A stretch of DNA of 64,000 bases from Sequoia sempervirens. Taxonomy: Eukaryota; Streptophyta; Pinopsida; Cupressales; Cupressaceae. Where the stretch lies: contig VDFB02270651.1 in assembly GCA_007258455.2 (NCBI GenBank), positions 492,164,711-492,228,710 of the forward strand, in the 5' to 3' direction. A program made the translations under genes and the position numbers. This document shows, piece by piece, positions 48,033-60,275 of this stretch. Each line of letters starts with the position of its first letter. Position 1 is the first letter of the stretch. The notes beneath the pieces are model-generated. The model saw only the letters and a program-made list of their open reading frames with translations, ran no database searches and was not told the DNA's origin.

Positions 48033-49792
48033 AGAAGGTATGATGGACCTATTTCTCTTATTTCATTTAGGAAATGTGATCCAAACAATGAAATGACTAT
48101 CAACCAAAAGGTGAGTCAAATCAAGGTATGAATCTATAAATTTCCCCTTTATGCAAGGACGGGGGTCTAGGTTAGATAGCACTTTGAGGATAAAGATTAA
48201 AACTATCAAATAAACTCCAAAATGTAAGCTATAAAGTGCAAATGAAAGACTGTACTCAAAACTAATGGAACCAATAATCAAAAGGTAGATTTGAGAAAGG
48301 GAAAATGTTGTGTACCAGACACCAAATGTTCCTTTTTGAAGCTCATTGAGGACTCATGGGTCTTGGCTAGGGCTTAGTAAAAATGCTTTTTGGGTTCTCT
48401 GTGTCTGCACTTTCGGATTCTTGAGTTTCACAATTAGAGAGCCAAAAACAAATCCTATAGAAGAGTTTATGTGAGATGACAACTTTCCTTGCAACTTTGA
48501 CAACTTTGCAACTTTCTTCAAATTTTCTCTTCAAAGGATCTTTCACTTAAAACCTGCAGACACAAAAACAAGAGGTGAAAAATATTTTTTTTAGTGATAG
48601 GGGGTTTGCCTTGGCCAAACCCCATTTGAGTATTTAAACTTTGAAATGAAATCAAATAGCATGAATGAAATGATGATTGACCAATGCAATGTCACCACTC
48701 ACCAAACCCTTGATTAAACCTTGGAATACAAATCTATAACTAGCATGAAGTGGTTTGTATGGATGTGGATCTTTCTCTTGAAACTTGATTTGGAATGATG
48801 TCTTTGAATGCTTGAATGGATCATGAACTCTACATCACTATATTAGCTCAAACAACATGCATGATGCAAGAAAAATTTGACATGATAATGGAATCTTGAT
48901 TGTTGCAATAATCTTCAATAAATATGCTCTTGATTCCTTCAAATGCTCTTGAATTGCTCTTGATAATGCTCACTTGAATGCTCTAGGAGTTGATGATTTT
49001 TTTTTAGGATGAAACATAGTGAAATGGCCTCTTATTTATATATATGTTAACAATAATTCCCAAAATTCAAATAACACAAGCCAACATCTGAATATAAATT
49101 TAAAATCATTAAAATACCACCAAAAACATACAAAAAAGGGGGGTCCTAGGTCCAAGTGAGAACTCATCCGCCCTATAGCAAATGGGTCCTAGGTCACTTA
49201 CCTAGGAAACACATTCTTCAAGGATGTGTTATGTCATGGCATTAATGAATGTTGGGTTTCCTCTTTGAGAATTATAATTATTAAGCTTGGATTTGAATTA
49301 AGGGGGCCAATTAAGGGAAATTAAGCTCAATTAATTAATGAAGCCCTAAATAAGTGTGAAAGTGTAAAGGTACACCTTACAACACCATAAATAAGGCACA
49401 ATTAAGTCTATTTTGTTAAATAAGGTCCTAAACTTAATGTGAATATGTAAAATACATATTACAACACTAAATTAAGGTATACTTAAGTTTATTTTACTTA
49501 ATTCCAAATTAAGTGTGAAAAAGGGATACTTTTTCCTACACTATATTTAGTCCCCACTTTAGTGAGAGGATGACCCCATGTCAAATTCACACTAAAGTAG
49601 ACATTCAAGACATATGTATGCAACAATGACAAAGATACTCAATCATACAACATCAAAGACTAGGAAACACATCTATTTTTTTCGTCATGTGCTCACTATA
49701 GGGTAGTGGAACCTTACGTTGTCCACTAGGTGAGTATCCCAATGGGTGGCATATCGAAGTTGTCCCTCTGACAACTTCAATAATGTGCCACA
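48033..49792. other. no gene; duplicate of 20585-22349
   Basis: Same AT-rich sequence as in copy 1 with scattered changes, including a 5-bp-scale deletion near 48400. Confidence 0.5.
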
Positions 49793-50072
49793 AGACAAGG
49801 TTTTGTGATTCATAAGGCTTAACAAGTTGTGTTAAGCTAAGCACCTATGAACAAGACAAGGCTCCACTGGCAAGCAAGGTGTGTTATGCTTGGTGGCCTT
49901 GAAGAGGGTTTTGCGCTCCATAGGAATTAACAAGCTATGTTATGCTAAGCACCTATGAACAAGGAAAGGCTCCATTGGAAAGGAAGGTGCGTTGTGCTCG
50001 GTGGCCTTGAATTTAGGGGTTCAAGCTTCACAAGGTTAACAAGTTGTAATATGCTAAACACTTATGAACAAA
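49793..50072 (+). repeat. tandem repeat, period about 108 bp, copy 2
   Basis: Same 2.6-unit array as at 22350-22635, with a few substitutions. Confidence 0.75.
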
Positions 50073-50619
50073 ATGAAAATAAAGGTTTATTCAAATGGAT
50101 CTTTCTTAATTCGTGTAAGGTCTCTTCTTAGGGAACATCATGCCTAATGCCTCCAAGAGAGGAAAATTCAAGAGTAAAAGATTCACAACTTAGGGAATGT
50201 AGTGCATCACATCACCACTAAGAGGAAAGTCATATGCTAATAAATATCACACTCTTGGAGGACATCAAAAAATAGTAACGAGACTCACCAAGACTCAGCG
50301 AGTCGCGAGTTGAGTCACCTTGGCCAAGTCCTAGGGGCTCAAACTCGGACTTGGCCGAGTCCTGCCAAGTCCTAGCTGGACTCGCCAAGTTTGGTGGACT
50401 CGCTAGACTCATCGAGTCTAGGCGAGTCTTGTCAGTAGGACTTGGCAATAGGCAGGGTTTGAAAAGTGCAAAACATTACATGAAATGTAAAGTTAAAACT
50501 TGTTTTTTTTTAACTTATTGTGAATGCAAAATGATGTACGCCATGACAGTTTGTATGGTTTTGGAGGTCTTAATTTGGGCTTGGTGGGGACTTTGCCCTC
50601 GACCCCACCTTATATGCAA

Positions 50620-51065
50620 CAGGGAGCGAGCCTAGGGCACTGCCCCGAGACCCCGTGAGGGGTGTTGCCCCTCGACCCCACTGCGGGCACTACCCCCAGA
50701 CACCTGCAAGGGGTGTTGCCTCTTGACCCCACTAGGGGTGATGTCCCAGACCCCTGCAAGGGGCACTACCCCTAGACCCCTGCAAGGGGCGTTGCCCCTT
50801 GACCTCGCTGGGGGTGCTACCCCCAGACCCTTGCAAGGGGCGCTGCCCCTTGGCCCCACTAGCGGTGCTGCCCTCAGACCCCCACAATGGGAATTTCCCT
50901 TGACCCCACTAGGATGCTTCCCCCAAATGCTCGCAAGGGGCACTGCCCCTTGACCCCGCTAGGGGTGCTTCCCCCAAACCCCTATGAGGGGTGCTGCCCC
51001 TCTACCCCACTAGAGGCACTACACCTAGACCCCCAAAAAGGGCACTACCCCTCAACCCCATTAGG
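50620..51065. repeat. GC-rich hairpin minisatellite inside the hAT, copy 2
   Basis: Same alternating GGGGCNCTGCCCC and GGGGGTGCTNCCCCC modules as at 23200-23640, with single-base and 2-bp unit differences. Confidence 0.85.
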
Positions 51066-51340
51066 GAAATTTTCCTGATAGTTGAGATTATGACTGTTGC
51101 ATCATCCATGACCTATCTTAGACACATTCATAGGAAGGATGTAGGCTCCTTTGAGCCATAGACTTCTAGTTATTGTTTTGAATCTTTTGATATTTCATAT
51201 TTGTTTGGAACATTTGATGTCATGGATTTCATATTCGATGATTTTTGTATATATTTGAGTCTTTGACTATATATCTAAGTGTGTTATTTCCTTGAGTAGC
51301 TCAGCTACAATTTGTGTTTATACTTATATGATCGATGTAT

Positions 51341-51568
51341 ATGTATGTTAGTGACAAGGACCTTGATTGGGTTGACCAGGAAGATAGAGAGTCTGAGGCT
51401 ATAGCCATGGCAGAGGAGGAGGCTAAAGCATGAGCAAACACATCCACAACTAATGTTGGTGAGGGTGGCATGGAGTCACAAGTAGAGACTATGGTTGTAG
51501 TTGCTACATCATCTAGGACCCACCTTAGATGCCTTTGTAGGAAGGATGCAAACTCCTTTGAGCTATAG
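51341..51568 (+). pseudogene. hAT transposase C-terminal relic, copy 2
   Basis: Same MYVSDKDLDWVDQEDRESEA reading and the same internal TGA as in copy 1, so the relic was already broken before the duplication. Confidence 0.5.
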
Positions 51569-51947
51569 AATTGTACTTATTATTTTGATATTTTATATTT
51601 GTTTGGAACATTTGATGTCATGGATTTCATATTCCATGAGTTTTGTATACATTTGACTATACTTATATATCTAAGTGTGATATTTCCTTCAACAACTCAG
51701 CTACAATTGGTGTACTTTATGCTTATTTGATCGATGTATACTTATGTATGTGATCAAATTTGCTTCTATTTATTGATGTTATTGTGTCTTTAAGGTTTAC
51801 TATATAAAGGGTGCTTGAAACAAGTTTTAAATCCTTAAAAATCTCTAAATTTCTAGGGTTTTTTCATTTTGTCGAGTCTGTGTCGAGTCCTGAGTCTCGA
51901 GTCGAGTCACCCTAGCCGAGTCTGAGTCTCGTTACTATGATCAAAAC

Positions 51948-52865
51948 CAATGACACCACCAATAAAAGGACGTGTCATAGTAAGAAAGGAGATTGTACCA
52001 TGAAACATGAGAAATGTCGAAAGATATTGTCAATGTATGCCCCCACTTTAAAGAAATTGCCACACCATTGTTGTGAGAAATTGCTTTAAAGTAGCCAATG
52101 TTCAATCCTAAGACAGGAGAGCTTACTCAGAAATCCCTATGCTAACTAATATGTTTGAGAAATGAAGCTACATCATGAAAAATGAAGGAGGGGTTGCCCC
52201 TAAAAAAACATAAGGGATCTATGGATTCGGGGTCAGTATATCTTTGCTACAATGCATGTTGTTATAGAGCTATGAAACGTCATCATTCCCCAAATAATCA
52301 TAGAATAGGAAGAATGACACATAAAGAGTGAAAACAAAGAAAAATCTTTTGGGTCAACATGGAAGAGACCTAAATATCTCAACGCCTTGTGTAATCTCCA
52401 AAAGGAAAAAAAGACAAGCGAAAGAGATAAATGTTTATAACATATAGAAGAATGTAGGTACAAATAGAGGAATGCACAAAAAGAGAGAGATACATTAAAA
52501 AAAATAGTATAGGGGAGTCACATTACACACATGCAACCACACAAAGAACATGAAAAAGAAAATAATACAAAAGACTAGTAAGGCACATGAGAGTCAACCT
52601 ATAGCAGGTCGTCTGCATCCCAATCTTGTTCATTATATGTGAAAAATGGATAACTAGCCAAAGGGACAACATCAAGTGGCCAAACTAGGACAAGGCTATC
52701 CAACCCCTTGCCCCCACTAAGTGCATGACAAGGATGAGCCGAGATGGGTGATGAGAATGAGCTCCTTGCAATAAAGAAAATGATTTACGATAAATGTAAA
52801 ACATGTAATAGTGAGGATGTTATAATCCTACAACTATTACATGGAAAGGAGTAAAATGCATGCAT
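51948..52865. other. no gene; duplicate of 24511-25429
   Basis: Same A-rich spacer as in copy 1; the minus-strand open frame here has no motif. Confidence 0.4.
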
Positions 52866-55800
52866 TAAGGGATTATCTCCATCATATTTATCCAAGAAGC
52901 AAGATGATCTAGATTCAGGAGATGGATTAGATCTGGAAGAAGAAAATTTTCTAGGAAGTTACAAAGAAAATCTGAAAAGTATGAAAAGGTATTTTTCCTT
53001 TCAAATTATTTAATTGTGGTTAAGTAGGTCATTTCATGGCTAAGTGTCCATATAAATAATCTAGCAATGATGAGAAGAAGTCATTTCAAAAAGGAAAATA
53101 TTATCTAAAAATCTAAAAAGTTTATTTATCAATGAGGAAGGCTACTCATCTAATGATGATGACCAAGACACTTCTGAGAATGAAGGAGAAAAGGCTCTTT
53201 TCATGACTATGGAAACCTTTGAAGAAGATCTAAAAATAAATTATAGAATTGAAGATGATGCAAAAGTAGACCTTGTGAAAGAATTGCTTTACACCAACAA
53301 GGAAATCAAAAGGTTGAAGAAAATAATTATAGAAGAAGTGAAAGATAAGGAAAAACTATCTTAGAATATTGAGAAGGAAGAAAATATGGTTATTGATATG
53401 AAGATTCAAGTGGAAGAGGCTAAAAGGATTGAAGAAGTCTTGACTGTAAGATTTCTATCAAGAGACAAGGATTGTGAAAAACTTGAAGCATAGATTATAT
53501 CATTGATGAAAGATCTTGAAAAGGTGAATCATTAGTTGAAGTTAAAGTTTGGAAAGAGAATTGAGATCTTGGATAAGATAATAGAGAGCCAAAGATCACC
53601 AAATATCAAAATCAGTCTTGGTTTTAATGATGTACAAAAGAATAAGGTGACAAGACAACTTATCAAGTCTATTGGTGAGATTCTGGAAGAGAATGGCTCC
53701 AGAAGTTCAAAGTCTGAGAAAGCTACAGTAATCAATCAAAAGCAAGGTGTTGAATGATAGTTTCATTCTAGTACATAGAAAAAATAAAAGATCTATAAGA
53801 TAAGCTTCAAGAGGAAAATGATACAATACCAAGTTCTATCATTCTTTTTCTGGTTATTATTTTAGTTACAATCAATTTTCTCATAAGACTATGAATTGTA
53901 GAAAAAAATTGACAAGAAGAAATGATTTATTTTTATTAAGGGGCAAAAATAGGTTTTGACAAGAAGAAATGCTTTTGTTAGCATAAATACATTTTCACCT
54001 TTGTATAATTTCAATATTATTTATCACAAATGCAACAAATTTGGAAATATTGCTAGAAACTGCATAAGAAATTTTGTAAGTCCTCCTATACCAAACACAA
54101 AAGGAAATAAGTTTGAATATTAGAACAATGAAATATATAAGGTTTGGAAGAAGAAACGAAAGGATAAAAGATTAGAGAAATCCATGGTGGCTCAAACTGC
54201 ATTACATGCTCAAAAGGAGAAGAATCTACGGATCATTAAAAACGGTTGTTCAAGTCATATGACCAAAGACAAGAGTAAGTTATGCACTTCAAGAAGTTTG
54301 ATGGAGGATCTGTAACTCTTGGTAACAATTTTGTTGCTAAGATTACTGGTAAGGGTATTTTGAGTCTTGATGGTGGAAAGATAAAAATCATAATGTTCTT
54401 AATGTAGAAGGACGAAATCACAATCTACTAAGTGTAAGTCAAATGTGTGATAAAGGCTATAAGCTCTCATTTAGTGCTAAAGGTAATGAAATAAGAAATA
54501 CCGGTATTGGTGAGCTTGTTATGAAAGGAAGCATGATTGGCAATGATGTATATCATCTTACTGAGGTGAATGGATAGAATTTCTTTGCAATACAAAGAGA
54601 GGAGAGTTGGATCTAGCATAGAAGATTGGGACAAATCAATTTTGATGATCTTGTGAGGATCAGTTTGAAAGGAATGGTCAAAGACATTTCAAAGACCAAG
54701 AAGCCTCACTCTACTAGTTGTAAACCATGTCATGAGGGAAAATAGACAAGGACTAGATTTCCTATTAAGGAATATTCTACAACAAAGCCATTGGATCTGA
54801 TTCATAGAGATCTATGCGGACCAATGAGGACAAACAACATACAAGGTAACAAGTATTTTATGATGCTTATTGATGATTATTCTAGAATAACTTGGATTAA
54901 TTTTCTAAAAGAAAAATTAGATGCTTTTGAGAAGTTTAAGGAATTAAAGCCATATTTAAAAATGAAATCGGAAGAACAATCAAATGTCTGAGATTTGATA
55001 GAGGTGGAGAATTCACTTTTGACAAGTATGATGAATTTTGGGAGTTGCATGGGATCTAGTGATAGTTTTCAGCTCCTAGAAATCCACAATAAAATGGAGT
55101 AGCCGAGAGGAAGAACCAAACCATACAAGAAATGGCTAGAACAATGTTAAGTCAAGAAAAGTTGTCAAATATGTACTGGAGATAAGTAGTTCAAACCATA
55201 GTGTATATTTTGAATAGAGCTCAAATCAAACCAAAGATTGCTAAAACACCATATGAATTATGGAAAGGAAGGTTGACTTCGGTTAAACATCTCAAGATAT
55301 CTAGAAGCAAGTGCTACAACAAAAGGGATGAAGAAAATTTGGGTAAGTTTGTCTCTAGATCTGATGAAGGTATTTTTCTTGGTTATTCCATGACAAGCAA
55401 GGCCTATGGATATTATAACAAAAGATTGAAAAGAATTGTGGAAATTGTTAATGTAAGTATTAATGAAGTAATACAGTCTAATGATACTCTGGATGGATGA
55501 AGAAGATAATGAAGATTTAATTTACAACAATGATGAAGACTCAAAAATTGATTCTAGGAATGTAGTTACAAAGACTCTGGCTAGGTATGTTTAGAAGAAT
55601 CATTCTGAAGATCAAATTATAGGAGATAAGGACCATGGGGTTCAAACCTAGAGAAGAATTGATAAAGAAAATGAATAGGTACAATTTGCATTATTATCAA
55701 AAATTGAACCAAGTTCCTATGCATAGGAAAACAAAGATAAAGGATGGTTAGGTTCTATGGAGGAAGAATTTACTCGGATTAAGAAGGATGAAACTTGGGA

Positions 55801-57253
55801 AGTTTCAAGAACCAAAGATAAAAATGTCATCGATACCAAATGGGTCTTTAGAAACAAATTGAATGAAGATGGAAAAGTGATCTGGAACAATTCTAGACTT
55901 GTATGTAAAGGTTATGCTCAAGTTGAAGGAATTGATTTTGAAGAGACTTTTGCTCCATTAACAAGGTTGGAAGCAATTAGAATGTTTTTGGCCCTATCAA
56001 CATTCAAGAATTTCAAGGCATATCGGATGGATGTGAAGTTTGTATTTTTGGATGGATAGTTAGAAGAAGTCCACATTGAACAACTAGATGGATTCTAATG
56101 TTTAGATAATCCAAATTTTGTGTGCAAACTAAAGAAAGCACTTTATGGACTCAAATAGGCTCATAGAGCATGATATTCCAGATTGGATAGATATTTGCAA
56201 CAAAAAGGTTTTAGGAGAGGTAGTGTAGATAGTAAATTATACATAAAAATAGAAGGTGACCAATTGCTAACTGTGGTGGTTTATGTTGATGACATTATCT
56301 TTGGTGGCAATAGCGATGCTATGTGCAAAGAGTTTGGGGATGCAATACAGAGTGAGTTTGAAATGTCAATGATTGGTGAATCATCTTTCTTTGGTGAATC
56401 ATCTTTCTTTGACAAATTTCTCAATCAAACAAAGGTATATTCATTTCTCAAAACAAGTACATAACATAAATGTTGAGAAAGTTTAAGATGGAAGAATGCA
56501 AACCGGTGAGTACACATATGGTTACTGGGTGTAATTTGAGTAAGGATGATGATTTTTCTTTGATAAATCAAATCATTTATAGGTAAATGATTGGTAGTTT
56601 GTTGTATGTGACTACATCTAGACTAGATATAATGCAAGTAGTTGGGATGGTAGCTAGATTTCAAGCAGTACCTAAGGAAAATCATGTCAAGGTAGTAGAA
56701 AGGATATTGAGATATTCGAAGGCTAAAATAGATTTTGGTTTGTGGTATCCTAAGAGTGAAATATTTACACTAATTGCATATACAACTATAGATTGGGAAA
56801 AAAGCATAGATAACCAGAAGAGTACAAGTGGTGGAGCTTTATTTCTTGGTGACATTCTTGTATCTTGGTTAAGCAAGAAGTAGGATTTAGTTTCATTATC
56901 TACAACAAAAGTAGAGTACATTCAAGTAGCTTCACATTACAGTAAAGTATTATGGATGAAACAAAATTTGAAGGAGATGAAAATAGAGCTTGATGAACTC
57001 ATTCCCATTCTGTGTGACAATACTAGTGCTATAAAAATTTCTAAGAATATTGTAATGCATTGAAGGAAAAAGCATATTGCAATTAAGTATCATTTTATAA
57101 GAGAGAAGGTTGATGACAAAGAGGTGAAGTTTGAGTATGTTGAAACAAAGGAGTAGATAACAAAAATTTTCACAAAACCTCTTTCCAAGGAGACCTTTGA
57201 GTATCTCTGGAAAAAGTTGGGAGTTGTTACTCTCTCCTCTTGAATCAAGGGGA
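52866..57253 (+). pseudogene. Ty1/copia Gag-Pol relic, copy 2
   Basis: Same domain order as copy 1: protease words near 54241, integrase DLIHRDLCGPM at 54792, RT from 55757 with YVDDIIFGG near 56282, and RNase H from 56587. Private changes show independent ageing. Here integrase has an extra TAA at 55183-55185 (WREVV in copy 1), and a TGG-to-TAG change lies near 55650. The RT frame is intact through AYRMDVKFVFLDG, where copy 1 lost one base. All other stops are shared. Confidence 0.92.
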
Positions 57254-57595
57254 AGCATAGGTTGAGGGGGAGTGTTGACTCCCTACCACAAGAAGACTTG
57301 GTGGTCCTACAGAGTTCTTATAAATCTATTTTTGTAGAAATAGTGTGTTCAAAAGGCTTGGTGAAAGCATGGACACAGGGGGAATCTATCTAGGAAATAG
57401 GTTTCTGAATTGCGTAGTAAGCAGTTGACCTTTGCCATTGATGTCAAAGGGGGAGAAATGGAACTCAAAATGCTAAATCATCTTAGGGGAGAAAGTGAAA
57501 CTCAATGTGAGGTGACCTCTTGATATGGACATATTAGATTTATCTTCGTGTGCCAACTACATTTTTTTGTTTGTAATCAATGAAAAAGGGGAGAT
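57254..57595. other. copia 3' untranslated region and polypurine tract, copy 2
   Basis: Duplicate of 29818-30159, ending with AAAAAGGGGAGAT before the LTR. Confidence 0.65.
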
Positions 57596-58934
57596 TGTTG
57601 AACATATATGTTTTCATTGATGCCAAAGGATTATTGTCCTTGATGTCAAAGGTGCTCACTGATGTCAAAGGAGTAATGTCAGCAGTTTAGTGAGAATTAA
57701 ATGTAATTGTACTTGTTGAAATCAGTGTATTTCTTTCATGTCATGTTAGCGTGTTTGAAAAAAATGAAGAAGACTAATGTAACTTATGCTTGTAGTATTA
57801 GACTACACCTATTCATGTCGATAGAGGTAATCCAAAAGTCTGATTTAGAATGTTTGAGATCAGTAACCAGGCAGAGAGATTTTTTGGCAACATGTTCATG
57901 ATTTGTATTTCTTCCTGGATGTGAGTTTTGGTTTGTAGTTTGAATGGAGAGTATGCTTATGCATGTTCTAACTTATTCCAATTTTTTTGAAATTTATGAT
58001 TAGCTGGCAGAAAATTTGGAGTGACATAAGGGTCACTATGTTGGTTAATCAACCAGGTTGTTGTTTTGGAACTGTGTGGAAATGACTTGTTGTGTGTGTC
58101 CTTTGGAGGTAGCGTGGGATGATGAAATAGGTCCTAGTTAAGTTTCTTGAAGGAAGAACACAACATCATGTTCTTTTGATAGAAACAAATTTTGATTTAG
58201 GACCAACCCACTACACGTTTCATGTAAATTTGAATTTAGGTCCACCTTAGCCGACTTGGCTGATTGCAAATGGTGTTAAGGGATTCCTAGTTGACATAAA
58301 ATGTTGTTGATGTAATGTGATGTATATAATCATCATAATTTTAGATCACAAAAGTTGTAGTGTGTGTGAGAGAGAGCAATTGTGCAAGCAAGTGTAATTC
58401 AGTGGGAGTTGCATCTCAATCATTGTGCACCATCATCAGAAAATCATTAGTTGTGTGAGTGAGTGTCTGAAGGAAGATCAAATTGAGTGTAAGTTGTGCA
58501 ATCGACATTTAAGATATGCAAACCTTACTTATGTAATATGGTAGGACTGTTTCTTACTTGGTGAGTTGGTGCTCAAATTTATGTCTTGGGGATTGGTGTC
58601 TCTAGTAAGTTGATGCCTAAAAATACATGGGACTGGTGTCTTCGGTAGGTTGGTTCCTACTTCATGATTGCAACTTATTCATTATTCCATGAGGCTAGAT
58701 TTGGATAGTAGATCCAAGAAGCTCTTCTCACTATGCTTTTTCCCATTTTGGGTTTCCACATATATCTGGTGTTCATTGTGTGAATGTGTGTATTTGTGTT
58801 GCTTGATTGATACTAGCTTGTGATTCATGTTTGGAGAAGTGATTAATGGTAATTCAATGTTGAATTAAATAGTTTTAAATAGATTTGATATATTGATTCA
58901 CCCCCACCCCCCTTAGTATATTATGTACCCTTCA
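57596..58934 (+). repeat. 3' LTR of the copia relic, copy 2
   Basis: TGTTGAACATATATG to TATGTACCCTTCA, 1,339 bp as in copy 1, with few substitutions. Confidence 0.75.
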
Positions 58935-59409
58935 AAAAAACCACTTTTAAAAGTCTTTTTTTAGGACCATACCAGGCACTATATGACCACCATAATTTGA
59001 TCTAAATAAAAGTAATTTTCTAATTCCTTTTGGGTAAAGACATGTATTATACTAAATATGGATGACGATATTTTTTATATTATTTTTCCAAATGTTTTTT
59101 TAATTAATTTTTTGTTGTGGGTCTTTGCAAGAGCATGGGAGTCCAAAAAGTGGTGATGTGAAAAAAAAGCCATTTTTAACTCGCCCAAAAACACAAAATT
59201 GGATGCTTTGACTTTTTGTAGGCTTGGGTGGAAAGTACATACTGCCAAAGCAAATACCAAACTGAAACAAATATCCGTTAGAAACAAATACCAAACCAAA
59301 ACAGATATCTATTCAAAACAGATATCCATTTCAAAATGAATATTCGTTTTGATACGAATATCCATTTCTAATAGGTTAGATTTTTAAATTTCATTGGGTG
59401 GTCTGGTGC

Positions 59410-59880
59410 CAACCAATATTTTTATTTAATATATTATAATAATTTTTAAATATGTTTATCATTGGATATTAAATTATAATGTATTATAATTATATATTTA
59501 TAATAATGCTTTTTAATAAAATGTTTTTTATATATATTATTATAATATTTAAAAAAAACATTATTATAATGTTTTTAATTTAATATTATATAGTAATATA
59601 TTTAATATATTATAATACTATATTATATTATAATACTTCTATAGTATTCAATATTATATCATATATAATATTATAATATAATATTATATTATATTATATA
59701 ATAATATAATAATATTATATTATATATAATATAATAATATAATATTATATTATATTATATAATAAAATAATATTATAATAAATTAATTATATTATAATAT
59801 AATATTATATTATATTATAATATAATATAATATTATATTATTATATAATATAATATATATTATATAATAATATTATACCA
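59410..59880. repeat. (TA/ATT)n low-complexity tract, copy 2
   Basis: Nearly pure A/T, with the same flanks as the tract in copy 1 but about 150 bp shorter. Confidence 0.9.
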
Positions 59881-60275
59881 CCAATAGTGATATATCTTAC
59901 ATTTCAAAAAACATCGCCAATTTAACTATATGGTTGGGTCCCAAACCCGACCATATATTAAAAAAACTACATAAAGGAAACATATATTTGTTTCCTGTTT
60001 TATAAAATGAAAAGAAAAAATCCGAGAGCTCATTTTTAGCAGAGTCCACGTGGGTTTTCAGCTTCGCAACTCGGATATCCATTCGTAGGTGCCTCTTGCT
60101 CAAATAAATCAAATTTGACAGGTATTTTTGGATTTTTATGTTTTTCTTTAATTTATATTGGTTTTGCATTGTTTTGTTTTTGTCAATTTTAGTGAGAATA
60201 GGATATTTGATAAGTTTTTTATAGCATTAAAATCATTGTTAAGTTTGAAATTTTTTATCAATTAACGAGCTTAAA

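Larger units (their letters stand above)
50271..51939 (+). mobile_element. hAT-family DNA transposon, copy 2
   Basis: Same termini (AATAGTAACGAGACTCA and TGAGTCTCGTTACTATG) and the right target duplication ATCAAAAC (51940-51947). The left duplication has lost its final C (ATCAAAA at 50264-50270). The GC-rich minisatellite spans about 50620-51065 and the transposase tail starts near 51341. It came with the 16-kb duplication, not by independent insertion, because the target site and flanks are the same. Confidence 0.88.
44073..60032 (+). repeat. large duplicated segment, copy 2 (about 16.0 kb)
   Basis: Direct-oriented partner of 16625-32749. Differences are scattered substitutions and small indels, plus a shorter (AT)n tract. 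Unlike copy 1 it continues on the right into unique DNA, reaching the decayed gene at 60276. Confidence 0.95.
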
